A stretch of DNA of 64,000 nucleotides, from the NCBI GenBank assembly GCA_963739245.1, contig CAVTZP010000007.1, positions 204,183 to 268,182 on the forward strand. The letters run 5' to 3'. This document shows, piece by piece, positions 36,713-46,415 of the stretch. The translations under genes were made by a program, and so were the position numbers. Under the pieces are notes generated by a model. That model saw nothing but the letters and a program-made list of their open reading frames with translations, made no database searches and was not told the origin of the DNA. Position 1 is the first letter of the stretch; each line of letters starts with the position of its first letter. This DNA is from CAVTZP01 sp963739245. GTDB lineage: Bacteria > Chloroflexota > Dehalococcoidia > Dehalococcoidales > BS750m-G39.

Positions 36713-37987
36713 TTACGGGCGCACCTGCCCGCTACCAAAGATAATCCACTTATAGCTGGTTAGCTCCCTCAACCCTAGCGGACCGCGGGCATGAAACTTC
36801 TGGGTACTGATGCCGACCTCAGCCCCCAGGCCAAACTGACCACCATCGGTGAAACGGGTGCTGGCATTGACATAGACGCAGGCGGCATCCACCTCATCAA
36901 GGAAGCGCATGGCGGCACCATATTCCTCAGTGACAATCGCCTCAGAGTGCCCCGAGCCATAGCGCTCAATATGCTCAAGCGCCTCATCCAGAGAGTCCAC
37001 CACCTTGACCGCCGCCACCAGCGCCAGAAACTCCTTGCCCCAATCCCCATCAGTAGCTGGCGCCAGCTTCAAAGAAGGGTCTGACTTAAGGATAGCCATC
37101 GCCCGCTTATCACAGTGCATCTCCACCCCCGCCTTCGCCCACTCCACTGCCACCAGGGGGAGATAGCGCTGGGCAATATCGGCATGAACCAGAAGGCAGT
37201 CCAGGGCGTTACAAACGGTGGGGCGCTGCACCTTGGCATTAAAGGCAATAGCCACCGCCTTATTCACATCAGCGCTCTTGTCCACATAGGTATGGCAAAC
37301 ACCAATGCCACCGGTTACCACCGCCATAGCGGCATTTTCCGCGACAAACCTTATCAGCTCAGCACCACCCCGGGGAACAATCAGGTCAATAAACTCCCTC
37401 ATCTTGAGCATGTGATTGACCAGGGCTCGGTCAGTATTCTCAACAAACTGAACCGCCCCCTCGGGGACGCCGGCTCTGGTTGCCGCCTCCTGAACTACCT
37501 TAGCTAAGGCACTATTGGAGTGAATTGCCTCCCTGCCCCCCCTTAAGATAACGGCGTTGCCCGACTTCAGGCAGAGGACAGAGATATCGACACTAACATT
37601 GGGTCGGCTCTCATAGACAGCGCCAACCACCCCCAGCGGCACCCTTTTCCTGCCGAGCAACAAGCCATTGGGCAGGGTGCGCATATCAAACACCTCGCCC
37701 ACCGGGTCAGGGAGTGCCGCCACTGCCAGCACATCCCTGGCTATAGCCTCAAGACGGCTGGAGTCAAGCATCAGCCTATCCAGCATGGCGGCGTTCATCC
37801 CTGAGGCATGAGCCTCATGGTAGTCAATCTGGTTAGCCGCCAGTATTTCGTCCTTCTTAGCCAGAAGGTCACTGGCAATATTATGTAAAGCCTTATTTTT
37901 GACCTCGGTAGAGAGGTAAGCCATGCGCCGGGAAGCCGCCTTCGCCGCCCTAGCTTTTGCTTCTAGCTCGCCAGTTGCTGATTTCAT
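36713..37987 (-). CDS. proA: Gamma-glutamyl phosphate reductase
   Basis: Second step of proline synthesis. 424 residues from the ATG at 37987 (MKSATGELEAKA). Key stretches: GVVGAVYESRPNVSVD, KSGNAVILRGGREA, and the catalytic Cys in PTVCNALDCLL. The frame is open further upstream, but that part merely translates a dispersed repeat. It lies in the proB-small ORF-proA unit. Confidence 0.94.
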   Translation of the reverse strand: MKSATGELEAKARAAKAASRRMAYLSTEVKNKALHNIASDLLAKKDEILAANQIDYHEAHASGMNAAMLDRLMLDSSRLEAIARDVLAVAALPDPVGEVFDMRTLPNGLLLGRKRVPLGVVGAVYESRPNVSVDISVLCLKSGNAVILRGGREAIHSNSALAKVVQEAATRAGVPEGAVQFVENTDRALVNHMLKMREFIDLIVPRGGAELIRFVAENAAMAVVTGGIGVCHTYVDKSADVNKAVAIAFNAKVQRPTVCNALDCLLVHADIAQRYLPLVAVEWAKAGVEMHCDKRAMAILKSDPSLKLAPATDGDWGKEFLALVAAVKVVDSLDEALEHIERYGSGHSEAIVTEEYGAAMRFLDEVDAACVYVNASTRFTDGGQFGLGAEVGISTQKFHARGPLGLRELTSYKWIIFGSGQVRP

Positions 37988-38010
37988 TTTATTAATCTCA
38001 CCCCCTGTAT

Positions 38011-38070
38011 CCCCCTCTCCTTGAGAAGGAGAGGGGGGAAGGTATTGTTTAGAGGGACTTCGTCCCTCTT
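38011..38070. repeat. Dispersed double-hairpin repeat, copy 4
   Basis: First stem CCCCCTCTCCTT/AAGGAGAGGGGG (38011-38037), second stem AGAGGGA/TCCCTCT (38051-38069), then a third partial unit, GGGCTTCGCCC with CTCTTGGACTCTCC, to about 38117. It fills the gap just upstream of proA. Confidence 0.75.
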
Positions 38071-38117
38071 GGACTCCCTTGAATTTATTTGGGCTTCGCC
38101 CCTCTTGGACTCTCCTC

Positions 38118-38414
38118 CTACTTAAGCAGGCCCACGCCGTTAACGCGATAGACACTGCGGGCAGGAATCCCGGGCAGTACCCGATTGACCAGCTTTCTCA
38201 CAAAACACCTGCCCCTGCACCCATCCTCCAATTCAATAATATACCCATCCTTCTCGCTAATCTTTATGCTCCTATCAATAGCACACTCTCCCCACCAGCG
38301 AGCTGGCTCAGCCGCCGCGTCCTGGTAGAGCTTACAGTCAATATCCGAGATAAATTGCTCGCTGCCGCCAATAGGGATAAGGTAGAGCTTGCCCCTACCC
38401 TCTTTAATCTCCAT
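38118..38414 (-). CDS. Unknown conserved-looking protein between proB and proA
   Basis: 98 residues, not recognised. Predicted mixed alpha/beta with a Cys pair CRGRC in the middle and the ending SVYRVNGVGLLK. GGAGTGAAT precedes the ATG at 38414, 10 bp after proB, so it is part of the pro operon. A dispersed repeat separates it from proA. Confidence 0.55.
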   Translation of the reverse strand: MEIKEGRGKLYLIPIGGSEQFISDIDCKLYQDAAAEPARWWGECAIDRSIKISEKDGYIIELEDGCRGRCFVRKLVNRVLPGIPARSVYRVNGVGLLK

Positions 38415-38424
38415 ATTCACTCCT

Positions 38425-39540
38425 TTATTCTAATACTACCAGATTATTCCTATGCACTATCTCAGAGCCGTAGTCGTAGCCAAGGAGGGTGGTAATCTTC
38501 TCCGAGTGTGCCCCTTTAATTACCGCAATCTCCGCCGAGCTATAGTTGGTTATGCCGCAGCCAAGCCGAGACCCTTCAGGGTCATAGATATTTACGATAT
38601 CACCCCGCTGAAACTCGCCACTAGCGCCTTTAATGCCGGCGGCGAGCAGGCTCCGCTTCTGCTTCTTTAAGGCTATCGCCGCCCCCGAATCCACCACCAG
38701 CTTGCCCCTGGTGGCAAGACCGCTGAGCATCCAGCGCTGGCGGCTCTCAAGCTTGCTGGTAGTGGGCAGAAAGCGGGTGCCCAGGGCCTCAGCATTTGCC
38801 AGCCGTAGGACAACATCTCGCTCCCTGCCATCAGCGATAACCACCGTCACTCCGGAAGAGGTAGCCAGCCTTGCCGCCTCTATCTTGGTAATCATGCCTC
38901 CGGTGCCAAGTCTACTGGAGGTACCAGACGCCAGGCGCTCAATCTCTGAATCTATCCTCTCCACCTGCGAAATAAGGCGGGCATTGGGGTCAACATGAGG
39001 GTCAGCAGTATACAGCCCGGCAGTATCGGTAAGAATCATCAACAGGTCGGCATCAATAAGGTTAGCCACCATCGCCGAAAGATTATCGTTATCGCCAAAC
39101 CTGGCCTCGTGAAGCTCGTCAACGGCAACAACATCGTTTTCATTGACAATACATATTACCCCCAGCTCCAGTAAAGCGAGAAGGGTATTTCTGGCATTAA
39201 GATAACCAGCCCGGTCAAGGAGGTCAACCTTGGCCAGCAACGCCTGAGCCACCGTAATATCATACTTACTGAAGAGTTGCTCATAGAGGCTCATCAAACG
39301 ATGCTGCCCCACTGAAGCCAGCACCTGCTTAAGAGGGATACCTTTAACCCTCTTGGTCAACCCCAGCTCATGCCGGCCGGAGGCTATAGCCCCGGAGGAA
39401 ACTAAAATCGCCTCCAGCCCCTGCTTATGCAATTGCGCCACCTGGGCTACCAGGCTTGACATTATACTCCGGTCAAGGCGGTCGCTACCGCCGGTAAGCA
39501 GGCTGGTGCCAAATTTAACTACTATCCGCCGATATGACAT
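38425..39540 (-). CDS. proB: Glutamate 5-kinase
   Basis: First step of proline synthesis. 371 residues: an N-terminal amino-acid-kinase domain (VKFGTSLLTGG, NENDVV, GTGGMITKIEAA) and a C-terminal PUA domain (LVVDSGAAIAL, GITNYSS). It heads the proB-ORF-proA unit and is divergent from mfd. Confidence 0.95.
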   Translation of the reverse strand: MSYRRIVVKFGTSLLTGGSDRLDRSIMSSLVAQVAQLHKQGLEAILVSSGAIASGRHELGLTKRVKGIPLKQVLASVGQHRLMSLYEQLFSKYDITVAQALLAKVDLLDRAGYLNARNTLLALLELGVICIVNENDVVAVDELHEARFGDNDNLSAMVANLIDADLLMILTDTAGLYTADPHVDPNARLISQVERIDSEIERLASGTSSRLGTGGMITKIEAARLATSSGVTVVIADGRERDVVLRLANAEALGTRFLPTTSKLESRQRWMLSGLATRGKLVVDSGAAIALKKQKRSLLAAGIKGASGEFQRGDIVNIYDPEGSRLGCGITNYSSAEIAVIKGAHSEKITTLLGYDYGSEIVHRNNLVVLE

Positions 39541-39575
39541 ATCTACCCCAAATAAACTTGCTTTATTATAGCAAA

Positions 39576-39604
39576 TTGCCTGGCATTCTGTCCTGTGCTA
39601 GAAT
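39576..39604 (+). promoter_or_regulatory. Putative promoter of mfd
   Basis: TTGCCT (39576-39581), 17 bp, TAGAAT (39599-39604) with TG one base upstream (extended -10). A minus-strand TATAAT (39565-39570) in the same gap probably serves proB. Confidence 0.6.
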
Positions 39605-39613
39605 TTTAGGGAG

Positions 39614-39637
39614 GGCTAGGCCGTTTCGGCTAGCCCT
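39614..39637 (+). promoter_or_regulatory. Hairpin at the 5' end of the mfd message
   Basis: GGGCTAG-GCCG and CGG-CTAGCCC form a ten-pair stem with a TTT loop and one bulge. It begins a few bases after the predicted transcription start and 20 bp before the mfd start. No T run follows, so it is not a terminator. Confidence 0.5.
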
Positions 39638-39657
39638 AGAGGTGTTTGGGGAAGAAA

Positions 39658-42600
39658 ATGGATTTAACCAAATTACTCAACCTTATAGCGGAGATGCCGG
39701 CTTACCACCAGCTCCTAGATGAGCTACGCCGTAATGCCAGCACTGAGGTATCAGTCCTTGAGGCGGCTAAACCCTATCTTATTGCTGCCCTATTTCAGTC
39801 TGTGCGACTGCCCATGGTAGTGGTTACAGCACAACCGGAAAAATCAAGACGGCTCTATGAACAACTACTAGCCTGGAGCAACTCAAGCCAGCTAAAACTT
39901 CTCCCCGAGCCTGATGCCCTCCCCTACGAGCGTATTGCCTCAGATGCCTCCACCGAGCAGGAAAGGGTACAGGTGTTATCAGCTCTGGCCAATATAAGTG
40001 GAGAGACAAACGCCCCCCTAATCGTTGCCTCGGCACCAGCCGTAATGCAGAAGACAACGCCATATAGTGATTTCATCTCCGCCGGCCATATCCTAAAACC
40101 GGGGATGGATATTGAGCCGTTTGAGCTTCTGGGAAAATGGCAGGCTATGGGCTACCGGATGGAAAATATAGTGGAAATGCCGGGAACTATGAGCCATCGT
40201 GGCGGCATTATTGACGTCTACCCCCCAACCAGCGACCTGCCAGCCAGGCTTGAGTTCTTCGGTAACACCATAGAAAGTATCAGAACCTTCGACCCGGCAA
40301 GTCAGCGCTCACTGACTCCGGTATCATCCATGGCTATTGGTCCAGCTACCGAACGCCTAACCCCCCTGAAAGATAGCATCCTGAACTACCTGCCTCCGGC
40401 TTGCCTGCTGGTGCTTGATGAGCCTCAGAACATCAAGCAGGCAGTGGATGAGCTGGATGCCCAGGCCAGCGAGCTGCGGGCAGAGAAGCTTGAGCGGGGG
40501 GAGCTGCCAGCTAATTTCCCCAGACCATACCTCAACTGGAAGGAGCTAGAGCCAGAAATAAGAGAGAAGCCATGCCTTATGCTCACTGCCTGGGCTGTTG
40601 GTGAGGAGGATTCAAGCCATCGGCTGAACTTCACTGTTGCCCCAAGCTATGCCGGGCAGCTACCAGCCTTCGTCAACAAGGTAAAACAACTACTAAAGCA
40701 AAAGCAACGGCTGATAATCGTCAGCCACCAGGCCAGCCGACTGTCCGAGCTACTCGGTCAGGAGGATATTATTGCTTCGCCCGTTACCGAACTCGAGCAG
40801 ATACCCCCGCCCGGCTCGCTGACCCTAGTCCAGGGGTTACTGGCTGAGGGCTGGGTGATGGACAACCACACCACCTTATTCACCGATGCCGAAGTCTTCG
40901 GCTTTATCAAGCAACGGCGGCTGATAAAGAGAAGAGCGGTGCCCCACCACCGGTTCGTTATTGAATTTGCCCCCGGCGACTATGTCGTCCATGTTGAGCA
41001 CGGGATTGGCCGGTTTGCCGGTGTTACCAGGATGAGTACCGAGGATAGCGAAAAGGAATACCTGGTTTTAGGCTATGGCGCCGGCGATAAGCTCTATGTC
41101 CCCACCGACCAGATAGACCGCGTCAACCGCTACATCGGCGCCAGCGACCACCCACCGGTGCTGAACCGCCTCGGCACCCAGGAATGGACGCGAACCAAGC
41201 AGCGGGCGAAGGAAGCCGCCGAAGATGTCGCCCAGGAGCTTTTAGCCCTCTATGCCACCAGAGAGGTCGTTCCCGGTTTTGCCTTTTCCGGTGATAGCGT
41301 ATGGCAGCAGGAGCTTGAGGCTTCCTTCCCCTATGTGGAGACCCCGGACCAGATAAAGGTTCAGGGAGAGGTAAAAGGGGACATGGAAAAAGCTAAGCCC
41401 ATGGACCGGCTGGTGTGCGGGGATGTGGGCTACGGTAAGACCGAGGTCGCTCTCCGGGCCGCCTTCAAGGCAGTGATGGATGGTAAACAGGTGGCGGTGC
41501 TGGTGCCGACCACCGTCCTCGCCCAGCAGCACTTTGCCACCTTCAGCCAGAGGCTGGATGCCTTCCCGGTAAGAATTGAGGTTTTAAGCCGATTTAAGAC
41601 GCCAAAAGAGCAACAGGCAATCCTCAAGGGATTGTCCGACGGTAGCGTTGACATCTGCATCGGCACCCACCGCCTGCTGCAAAAGGATGTGGTCTTCAAA
41701 AATATGGGGCTGCTCATCATTGATGAGGAGCAACGCTTCGGTGTCGCCCATAAAGAGCACCTTAAGAAATTGAGGCAGGAGGTGGATGCCCTCACCCTGA
41801 GCGCCACCCCAATCCCCCGCACCCTCCACATGTCCCTGGTCGGGGTAAGGGATATGAGCACCATGGAGACCCCTCCCGAGCAGCGCCTCCCCATCAAGAC
41901 CTATGTCGCTGAATATAACGAGCGGCTAATCCGGGAGGCTATTCTAAGGGAGATGGAACGTAACGGGCAGGTCTTCTTTGTCCATAACCGGGTTCAGGGC
42001 ATTGCCTTCATCACCGGCAAGCTCCGCGAGCTGGTACCGGAGGCAAAAATCGCCATCGCCCACGGCCAGATGCCCGAAGCCGAGCTGGAGAAGGTGATGG
42101 CTGACTTTGCCCGGGGCAAGAGCGATGTCCTGGTCTGCACCACCATTATTGAATCGGGGCTGGACATGCCCAACGTTAACACCCTGATTATCAACCGGGC
42201 CGACAAATTCGGCCTGACCCAGCTATATCAACTAAGGGGTCGGGTGGGGCGTGGCGCCAACCTTGCCTACGCCTATTTTCTCTATGACCATGGGAAGCGC
42301 CTGACGCCAAACGCCGAGAAGCGGCTAAAGACCATATTTGAAGCCACCGAGCTCGGTGCTGGCTTTGGCATTGCCATGAAAGACCTGGAAATCAGGGGGG
42401 CGGGCACCCTGCTTGGACCAAGGCAGAGCGGGCATATTACTGCTGTTGGCTTTAATCTTTACACTCGTCTTCTGGCGGAGGCGGTAGAAGAGCTAAAGGC
42501 AAAACAGGCTGGCATTGCCGTAACTAAGCCCTCCCACCTGCCACCACCCACTCTGGATTTGCCCTTGCGAGCCTATATCCCCGAGGAATATGTCGCTGAC

Positions 42601-42945
42601 ATTGACACCAGATTAAGCCTCTACCAGAGCCTGGTCAAGCTGGACAAGATAGAGCAGGTAGAAGAAATGGCTAAGGAATTCAGCGACCGCTTTGGCTCTC
42701 TGCCCATAGAGGTAAAAAACCTGCTCTACGCGGTCAGGGTCAAGATTCTGGCGGCAAAGGCCGGCATTGAATCCATCTCCACTGAAGACGGTCAAATAAT
42801 ACTTCGGCTATTTGAGGGTGTGAAATTCACCCCGGAGCAACGGGCGCTCAGCTTCCCCGATGGCGTTAGAATGGGCACAAGCCAGATAGGGCTAAACCTG
42901 AAACGGCTGGGGAAGGAGTGGCAGAGGGTATGGAGGGGGTGTTAA
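39658..42945 (+). CDS. mfd: Transcription-repair coupling factor
   Basis: Removes stalled RNA polymerase and recruits UvrA. About 1095 residues from the ATG at 39658: UvrB-like N-terminal domains, an RNA-polymerase-interacting CarD-like domain (PGDYVVHVEHGIGRF), helicase motifs CGDVGYGKTEVALRA and IIDEEQRFGV, ESGLDMPNVNTLII, QLRGRVGRG, and a C-terminal D7 domain. Slightly shorter than the Escherichia coli protein but complete. Confidence 0.96.
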   Translation: MDLTKLLNLIAEMPAYHQLLDELRRNASTEVSVLEAAKPYLIAALFQSVRLPMVVVTAQPEKSRRLYEQLLAWSNSSQLKLLPEPDALPYERIASDASTEQERVQVLSALANISGETNAPLIVASAPAVMQKTTPYSDFISAGHILKPGMDIEPFELLGKWQAMGYRMENIVEMPGTMSHRGGIIDVYPPTSDLPARLEFFGNTIESIRTFDPASQRSLTPVSSMAIGPATERLTPLKDSILNYLPPACLLVLDEPQNIKQAVDELDAQASELRAEKLERGELPANFPRPYLNWKELEPEIREKPCLMLTAWAVGEEDSSHRLNFTVAPSYAGQLPAFVNKVKQLLKQKQRLIIVSHQASRLSELLGQEDIIASPVTELEQIPPPGSLTLVQGLLAEGWVMDNHTTLFTDAEVFGFIKQRRLIKRRAVPHHRFVIEFAPGDYVVHVEHGIGRFAGVTRMSTEDSEKEYLVLGYGAGDKLYVPTDQIDRVNRYIGASDHPPVLNRLGTQEWTRTKQRAKEAAEDVAQELLALYATREVVPGFAFSGDSVWQQELEASFPYVETPDQIKVQGEVKGDMEKAKPMDRLVCGDVGYGKTEVALRAAFKAVMDGKQVAVLVPTTVLAQQHFATFSQRLDAFPVRIEVLSRFKTPKEQQAILKGLSDGSVDICIGTHRLLQKDVVFKNMGLLIIDEEQRFGVAHKEHLKKLRQEVDALTLSATPIPRTLHMSLVGVRDMSTMETPPEQRLPIKTYVAEYNERLIREAILREMERNGQVFFVHNRVQGIAFITGKLRELVPEAKIAIAHGQMPEAELEKVMADFARGKSDVLVCTTIIESGLDMPNVNTLIINRADKFGLTQLYQLRGRVGRGANLAYAYFLYDHGKRLTPNAEKRLKTIFEATELGAGFGIAMKDLEIRGAGTLLGPRQSGHITAVGFNLYTRLLAEAVEELKAKQAGIAVTKPSHLPPPTLDLPLRAYIPEEYVADIDTRLSLYQSLVKLDKIEQVEEMAKEFSDRFGSLPIEVKNLLYAVRVKILAAKAGIESISTEDGQIILRLFEGVKFTPEQRALSFPDGVRMGTSQIGLNLKRLGKEWQRVWRGC

Positions 42946-43599
42946 AGGGGGTGGGGCAAAATATAGCATTGATATAATAATTTAAATGGTGTTAGAATAG
43001 CAAGAATTAATGTTTCCGGAGCTATTTTAGAATGACTGTAGACACGAAAGCAGTTGTTAGGTATTGCCTAGCACAGCTCTAAATGAACTTGGAATTTTCA
43101 GTTATACGGTTTATACTTAACCTATCAGCAGCCAAGATAGGAAAGGAGTGAGAGTGCATTTCATCTGTACACTCCCAGTGGAAGCTAGGGGATTAAAATA
43201 GTGGTCTGTCTTTTCTGTTGATGAGCAAAACTGTAGTGCCATAACCTTTTCGGCGACTTGAAGGGTTATAGAAGATCTAACAATGGGTGATTCGGACGTC
43301 ATTTGAAAGTGCGTTGGCTGGGATGCCAGTCTTACCACCTAAAGACTACAATCGCTTTTATATACAGGGACTCTTTAGCGATTGTGTCTGGACTTTTGGC
43401 ATAGAAACTCCTATCTCGTTTGAGCAGATTCTATCAGAAAAACAAAGAATGCCCTAGCCACGATGCAAGAGCTAATCTTAGAGATAGATAGTTATCGCAA
43501 TTACACTGCCTCAACAAAAGACTAGATAAGTGAGATAGCAAGTATTTAACTCTAAGGTTTTTCCTAGTTCTCAAAGTCAAACAAGTAATCAAGCAGTCT
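42946..43599. other. Gene-poor AT-rich gap between mfd and acpP
   Basis: About 650 bp with no convincing gene on either strand. Short open frames exist but match nothing I recognise and are cut by stops. It could hold a decayed gene or an unrecognised RNA. No tRNA, tmRNA or RNase P signature is seen. Confidence 0.5.
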
Positions 43600-43652
43600 A
43601 AGAGGGGCGAAAGCCCCTCTTCTCAAAATTCTTCCCCTTCCCAAGGGGAAGG
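43600..43652. repeat. Dispersed double-hairpin repeat, reversed copy 5
   Basis: AAGAGGGGC/GCCCCTCTT with a GAAA loop (43600-43621), then CTTCCCCTT/AAGGGGAAG (43631-43650). The order of hairpins is inverted relative to copies 1, 3 and 4. It lies just downstream of acpP and could also end its transcript. Confidence 0.7.
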
Positions 43653-43681
43653 GGATACAGGGGATGGGGTTACCCTAACTA

Positions 43682-43940
43682 CTAATCCTTAATGCCATGG
43701 TCTCTAAGATAATCAATGGCATCCTGAACGGTCTGCTATCTTCTCCGCGTCCTCGTCCGGTATCTCAACCTTGTGGTCTGGTGTGCTAAACTCCTCCTCC
43801 AGCGCCATTATCAATTCAACCAAATCCAGAGAGTCAGCGCCTAAATCGTCAACAAAGCTAGCTGACGGCACCACCTCGGCTTCTTCCACGCCGAGCTGGT
43901 CAGTAACTATCTTCTTTATCCTCTCAAAAACCTTGGGCAT
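43682..43940 (-). CDS. acpP: Acyl carrier protein (one frameshift)
   Basis: Carries acyl chains on a phosphopantetheine attached to Ser in GADSLDLVEL. The reading frame fails near 43731-43736; dropping one base yields the expected end TVQDAIDYLRDHGIKD and a stop at 43682, 85 residues. An essential gene is unlikely to be broken here, so this is a probable consensus error. It follows nusB, fabG and fabD on the same strand. Confidence 0.9.
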
Positions 43941-43966
43941 TATTTACCTCCCTCACTTAAAGCTTT

Positions 43967-44374
43967 CTACCTGCTAGCCAGTGCACTAACTGAACCAAGG
44001 ACTCCGTTAACGAACCTTGATGAGCTATCACTGCCAAACGCCTTGGCTAATTCGACCGCTTCGTTTATCGCGACCTTAACTGGGACACTATTATCCAGTA
44101 AAATCTCAAATATTGCAAGCCTCAGGATATTCCTGTCCACGACGGGTATCTGCTCCACCGGCCAAAGCGGGGCAAAGTTCTTAATATGCTGGTCAATCTT
44201 CTTCTTATTCTGAAGGACACCACCAACCAGCCCCCGGGCAAAGGCGGCATTCTCCCCGGACAGCCCGCTCTCCTCCAGAAGATGGGGTAAAACCTTCTCC
44301 ACATCATGCCCGACCGAGTTGACCTCATATAATGCCTGAAGGGCTATCGCCCTCGCTTTATGCCGTACTCCCAT
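43967..44374 (-). CDS. nusB: Transcription antitermination protein NusB
   Basis: RNA-binding antitermination factor, 135 residues: RHKARAIALQALYEV at the N-terminus, PVKVAINEAVELAKAFG and FVNGVLGSV at the C-terminus. It sits within the fatty-acid gene run, 42 bp after fabG. Confidence 0.93.
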   Translation of the reverse strand: MGVRHKARAIALQALYEVNSVGHDVEKVLPHLLEESGLSGENAAFARGLVGGVLQNKKKIDQHIKNFAPLWPVEQIPVVDRNILRLAIFEILLDNSVPVKVAINEAVELAKAFGSDSSSRFVNGVLGSVSALASR

Positions 44375-44416
44375 AGAACATCACCCAACCTGAGCTAACA
44401 TTATAGCATTTTAGCT

Positions 44417-45170
44417 TCACAGCCCGGATATTGCCATACCCCCGTCCACACCTAAAACCTGCCCGGTGATGTACCCTGCCTCTTCACCAGCCAGAAAAGC
44501 CACCGCCTCAGCCACATCGCGGGGAGAGCCAAGGCGACCAAGGGGAATCCGCTTTTTGAGCTCCTCTTTCCATTCCTCCTTCAATCGCTGCGTCATCTCG
44601 GTATCAATAAAGCCGGGGGCAATAGCATTAACCGTTATACCGCGGGAGGCTACCTCCTTGGCAACAGTCCGGGTAAAGCCAATAATGCCGGCTTTGGCTG
44701 CGGCATAGTTAGCCTGCCCCGGGTTACCCACGATACCAACAATACTGGCAATGCTGATAATCCGGCCCCAGCGCTGTTTAACCATATACTTTAGCACAGC
44801 TCTGGTACAGAGGAAAACGCTTTTCAGGTCAACCGTCAATACCCGGTCCCACTCCTCCTCCGTCATCCGCAGCAGAAGCTGGTCTCGGGCAATCCCGGCG
44901 TTATTCACCAGGATATCAATCCGGCCATAGGCGGCAATAGCCGCCTCAACCAGCTTATCAACATCTGATGCCGAGCTGACATCGGCTAGAACCGGCAAAG
45001 CCTGCCTGCCCATAGCCTTAATCTCCCTGACTACGGCTTCAACCGGCTCAGCATCGCCAATGTCATTGACGACAACATTGGCACCGGCCTCAGCCAGCCT
45101 CAGGGCGATGGCTCGCCCTATCCCCCGACCACCGCCGGTAACTATAGCTACTCTATTAGAAAGAGCTCAT
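44417..45170 (-). CDS. fabG: 3-oxoacyl-ACP reductase (frameshift at start)
   Basis: NADPH-dependent short-chain dehydrogenase of fatty acid elongation. The cofactor motif TGGGRGIG lies near the N-terminus, NNAG in the middle, and the catalytic Ser with Tyr-x3-Lys in QANYAAAKAG. The cofactor motif is in the same frame as the body but has no start codon; the ATG at 45170 joins it if one T of a TTT run (45160-45162) is removed, giving MSSSNRVAIVTGG and 250 residues. Alternatively only the ATG at 45013 would be used, which would remove the cofactor site. Confidence 0.9.
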
Positions 45171-45177
45171 TTTCACC

Positions 45178-46103
45178 TCACCCCCTCATATTCTTAACCG
45201 CTTCGGCGTCGCCGATATTAACAATATTAACATTCCTGTCTATTCGCTTAATCAGACCCGCCAGCACCCTCCCCGGCCCTATCTCAATAAAGGTGGATAC
45301 CCCATCACCTACCATATATTCAACAGAACGCTGCCACTGCACACAATTACACAGTTGCCTAAGAAGCTCTTCCTTGACTAGCTCAGCGGTGGTCAATGGC
45401 TGAGCCGTGGTATTACCTATATGGGGATGACTGGTTGGTTAAAGGAAAGGGTAGCTATAATCTCAGCCATACCGTCAACCGCCGGCTGCATCAGCGGGGT
45501 ATGAAAGGCGCCGCTCACCGGCAACCGAATGACGCGATGCGCCCCCTTGGCTTTAGCCAAGTCCATAGCTTGAGTCAGGTTGTCCTCCGCCCCGCTAATC
45601 ACTATCTGACCGGGGCAGTTAATATTGGCAATGCGGGTACCGCTCTCGGCACACACCCCATTCAGCAACGATTCATCAAGCCCAATTATTGCCGCCATGC
45701 CTCCGGGTGTTATCTGCCCGGCCTCATGCATCAGCCTTCCCCTCTCCCGAGCCAGATAAACAGTGGTGGCAAAATCAAGCACTCCAGCCGCGGCCAGCGC
45801 CGTATACTCACCCAGGCTGTGACCGGCAACAAAGACGGGCGACGCTAGCTCACCCCCATTCCGCATCGCCTCCAGGCAGGCAAAGCTGACCGTCACTATC
45901 GCTGGCTGGGCATTTATCGTCTGGAGAAGCTCATCCTCCGGGCCGTCAAAGCACAGCTTGGACAGGGAGAAACCCAACGCCTCATCAGCCTGCTCAAAGA
46001 CCACTTTAGCCGAATCAAAACTTTGATACAGGTCACGCCCCATCCCCACCCACTGAGAGCCCTGCCCGGGAAAGACATGGGCTACCTTCATCGGCTCAGA
46101 CAT
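45178..46103 (-). CDS. fabD: Malonyl-CoA:ACP transacylase (one frameshift)
   Basis: Loads malonate on ACP. The nucleophile elbow is GHSLGEYTALAA and the active His lies in GAFHTPLMQPA. The frame stops after QPVIPI near 45418; restoring one base continues as IGNTTAQPLTTAEL to the end, 308 residues. The ATG at 46103 follows GGGGGTG. It lies upstream of fabG with a 7-bp gap. Confidence 0.9.
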
Positions 46104-46176
46104 ATCACCCCCTTTGAAAGATGAGATGCTCAATGCGGAAAAGGTCACAGACAGCCCTGTTGCCAGTCATCGGTAA

Positions 46177-46377
46177 TCACTCAGCCTTCTTTTTCGGGCT
46201 TTTGACCTCGATGACCTCCCTACCGGCATAGCTCCCACAGACAGGACAAACATGGTGAGGCAGCTTAGGACTATGGCACTGAGGGCAATCCTCTAAAGAG
46301 GGTGCCACTAGACCAAGATGACCGCGCCTCTTACCCTGGCGCGCCTTGGCATATTTTCGCTTAGGTAAAGGTGGCAT
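46177..46377 (-). CDS. rpmF: 50S ribosomal protein L32
   Basis: 66 residues from the ATG at 46377 (MPPLPKRKYAKARQGKRR). Zinc ribbon Cys pairs CPQC and CPVC are present. It follows DUF177, the usual yceD-rpmF pair, ahead of the fab genes. Confidence 0.94.
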   Translation of the reverse strand: MPPLPKRKYAKARQGKRRGHLGLVAPSLEDCPQCHSPKLPHHVCPVCGSYAGREVIEVKSPKKKAE

Positions 46378-46415
46378 AACTATTTTCCTTTCTTCTTTAA
46401 TCAGGCCAGCAGGGT

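Noticed and set aside
37988..38155. Longer N-terminus of proA
   Set aside because: The upstream codons translate a dispersed repeat (RVQEGRSPNKFKG); the ATG at 37987 matches the normal family start.
41430..41897. Long minus-strand open frames inside mfd
   Set aside because: Shadow frames of a conserved helicase gene.
43117..43338. 73-codon minus-strand frame in the gap after mfd
   Set aside because: No recognisable motif, no ribosome site and poor composition; likely chance.
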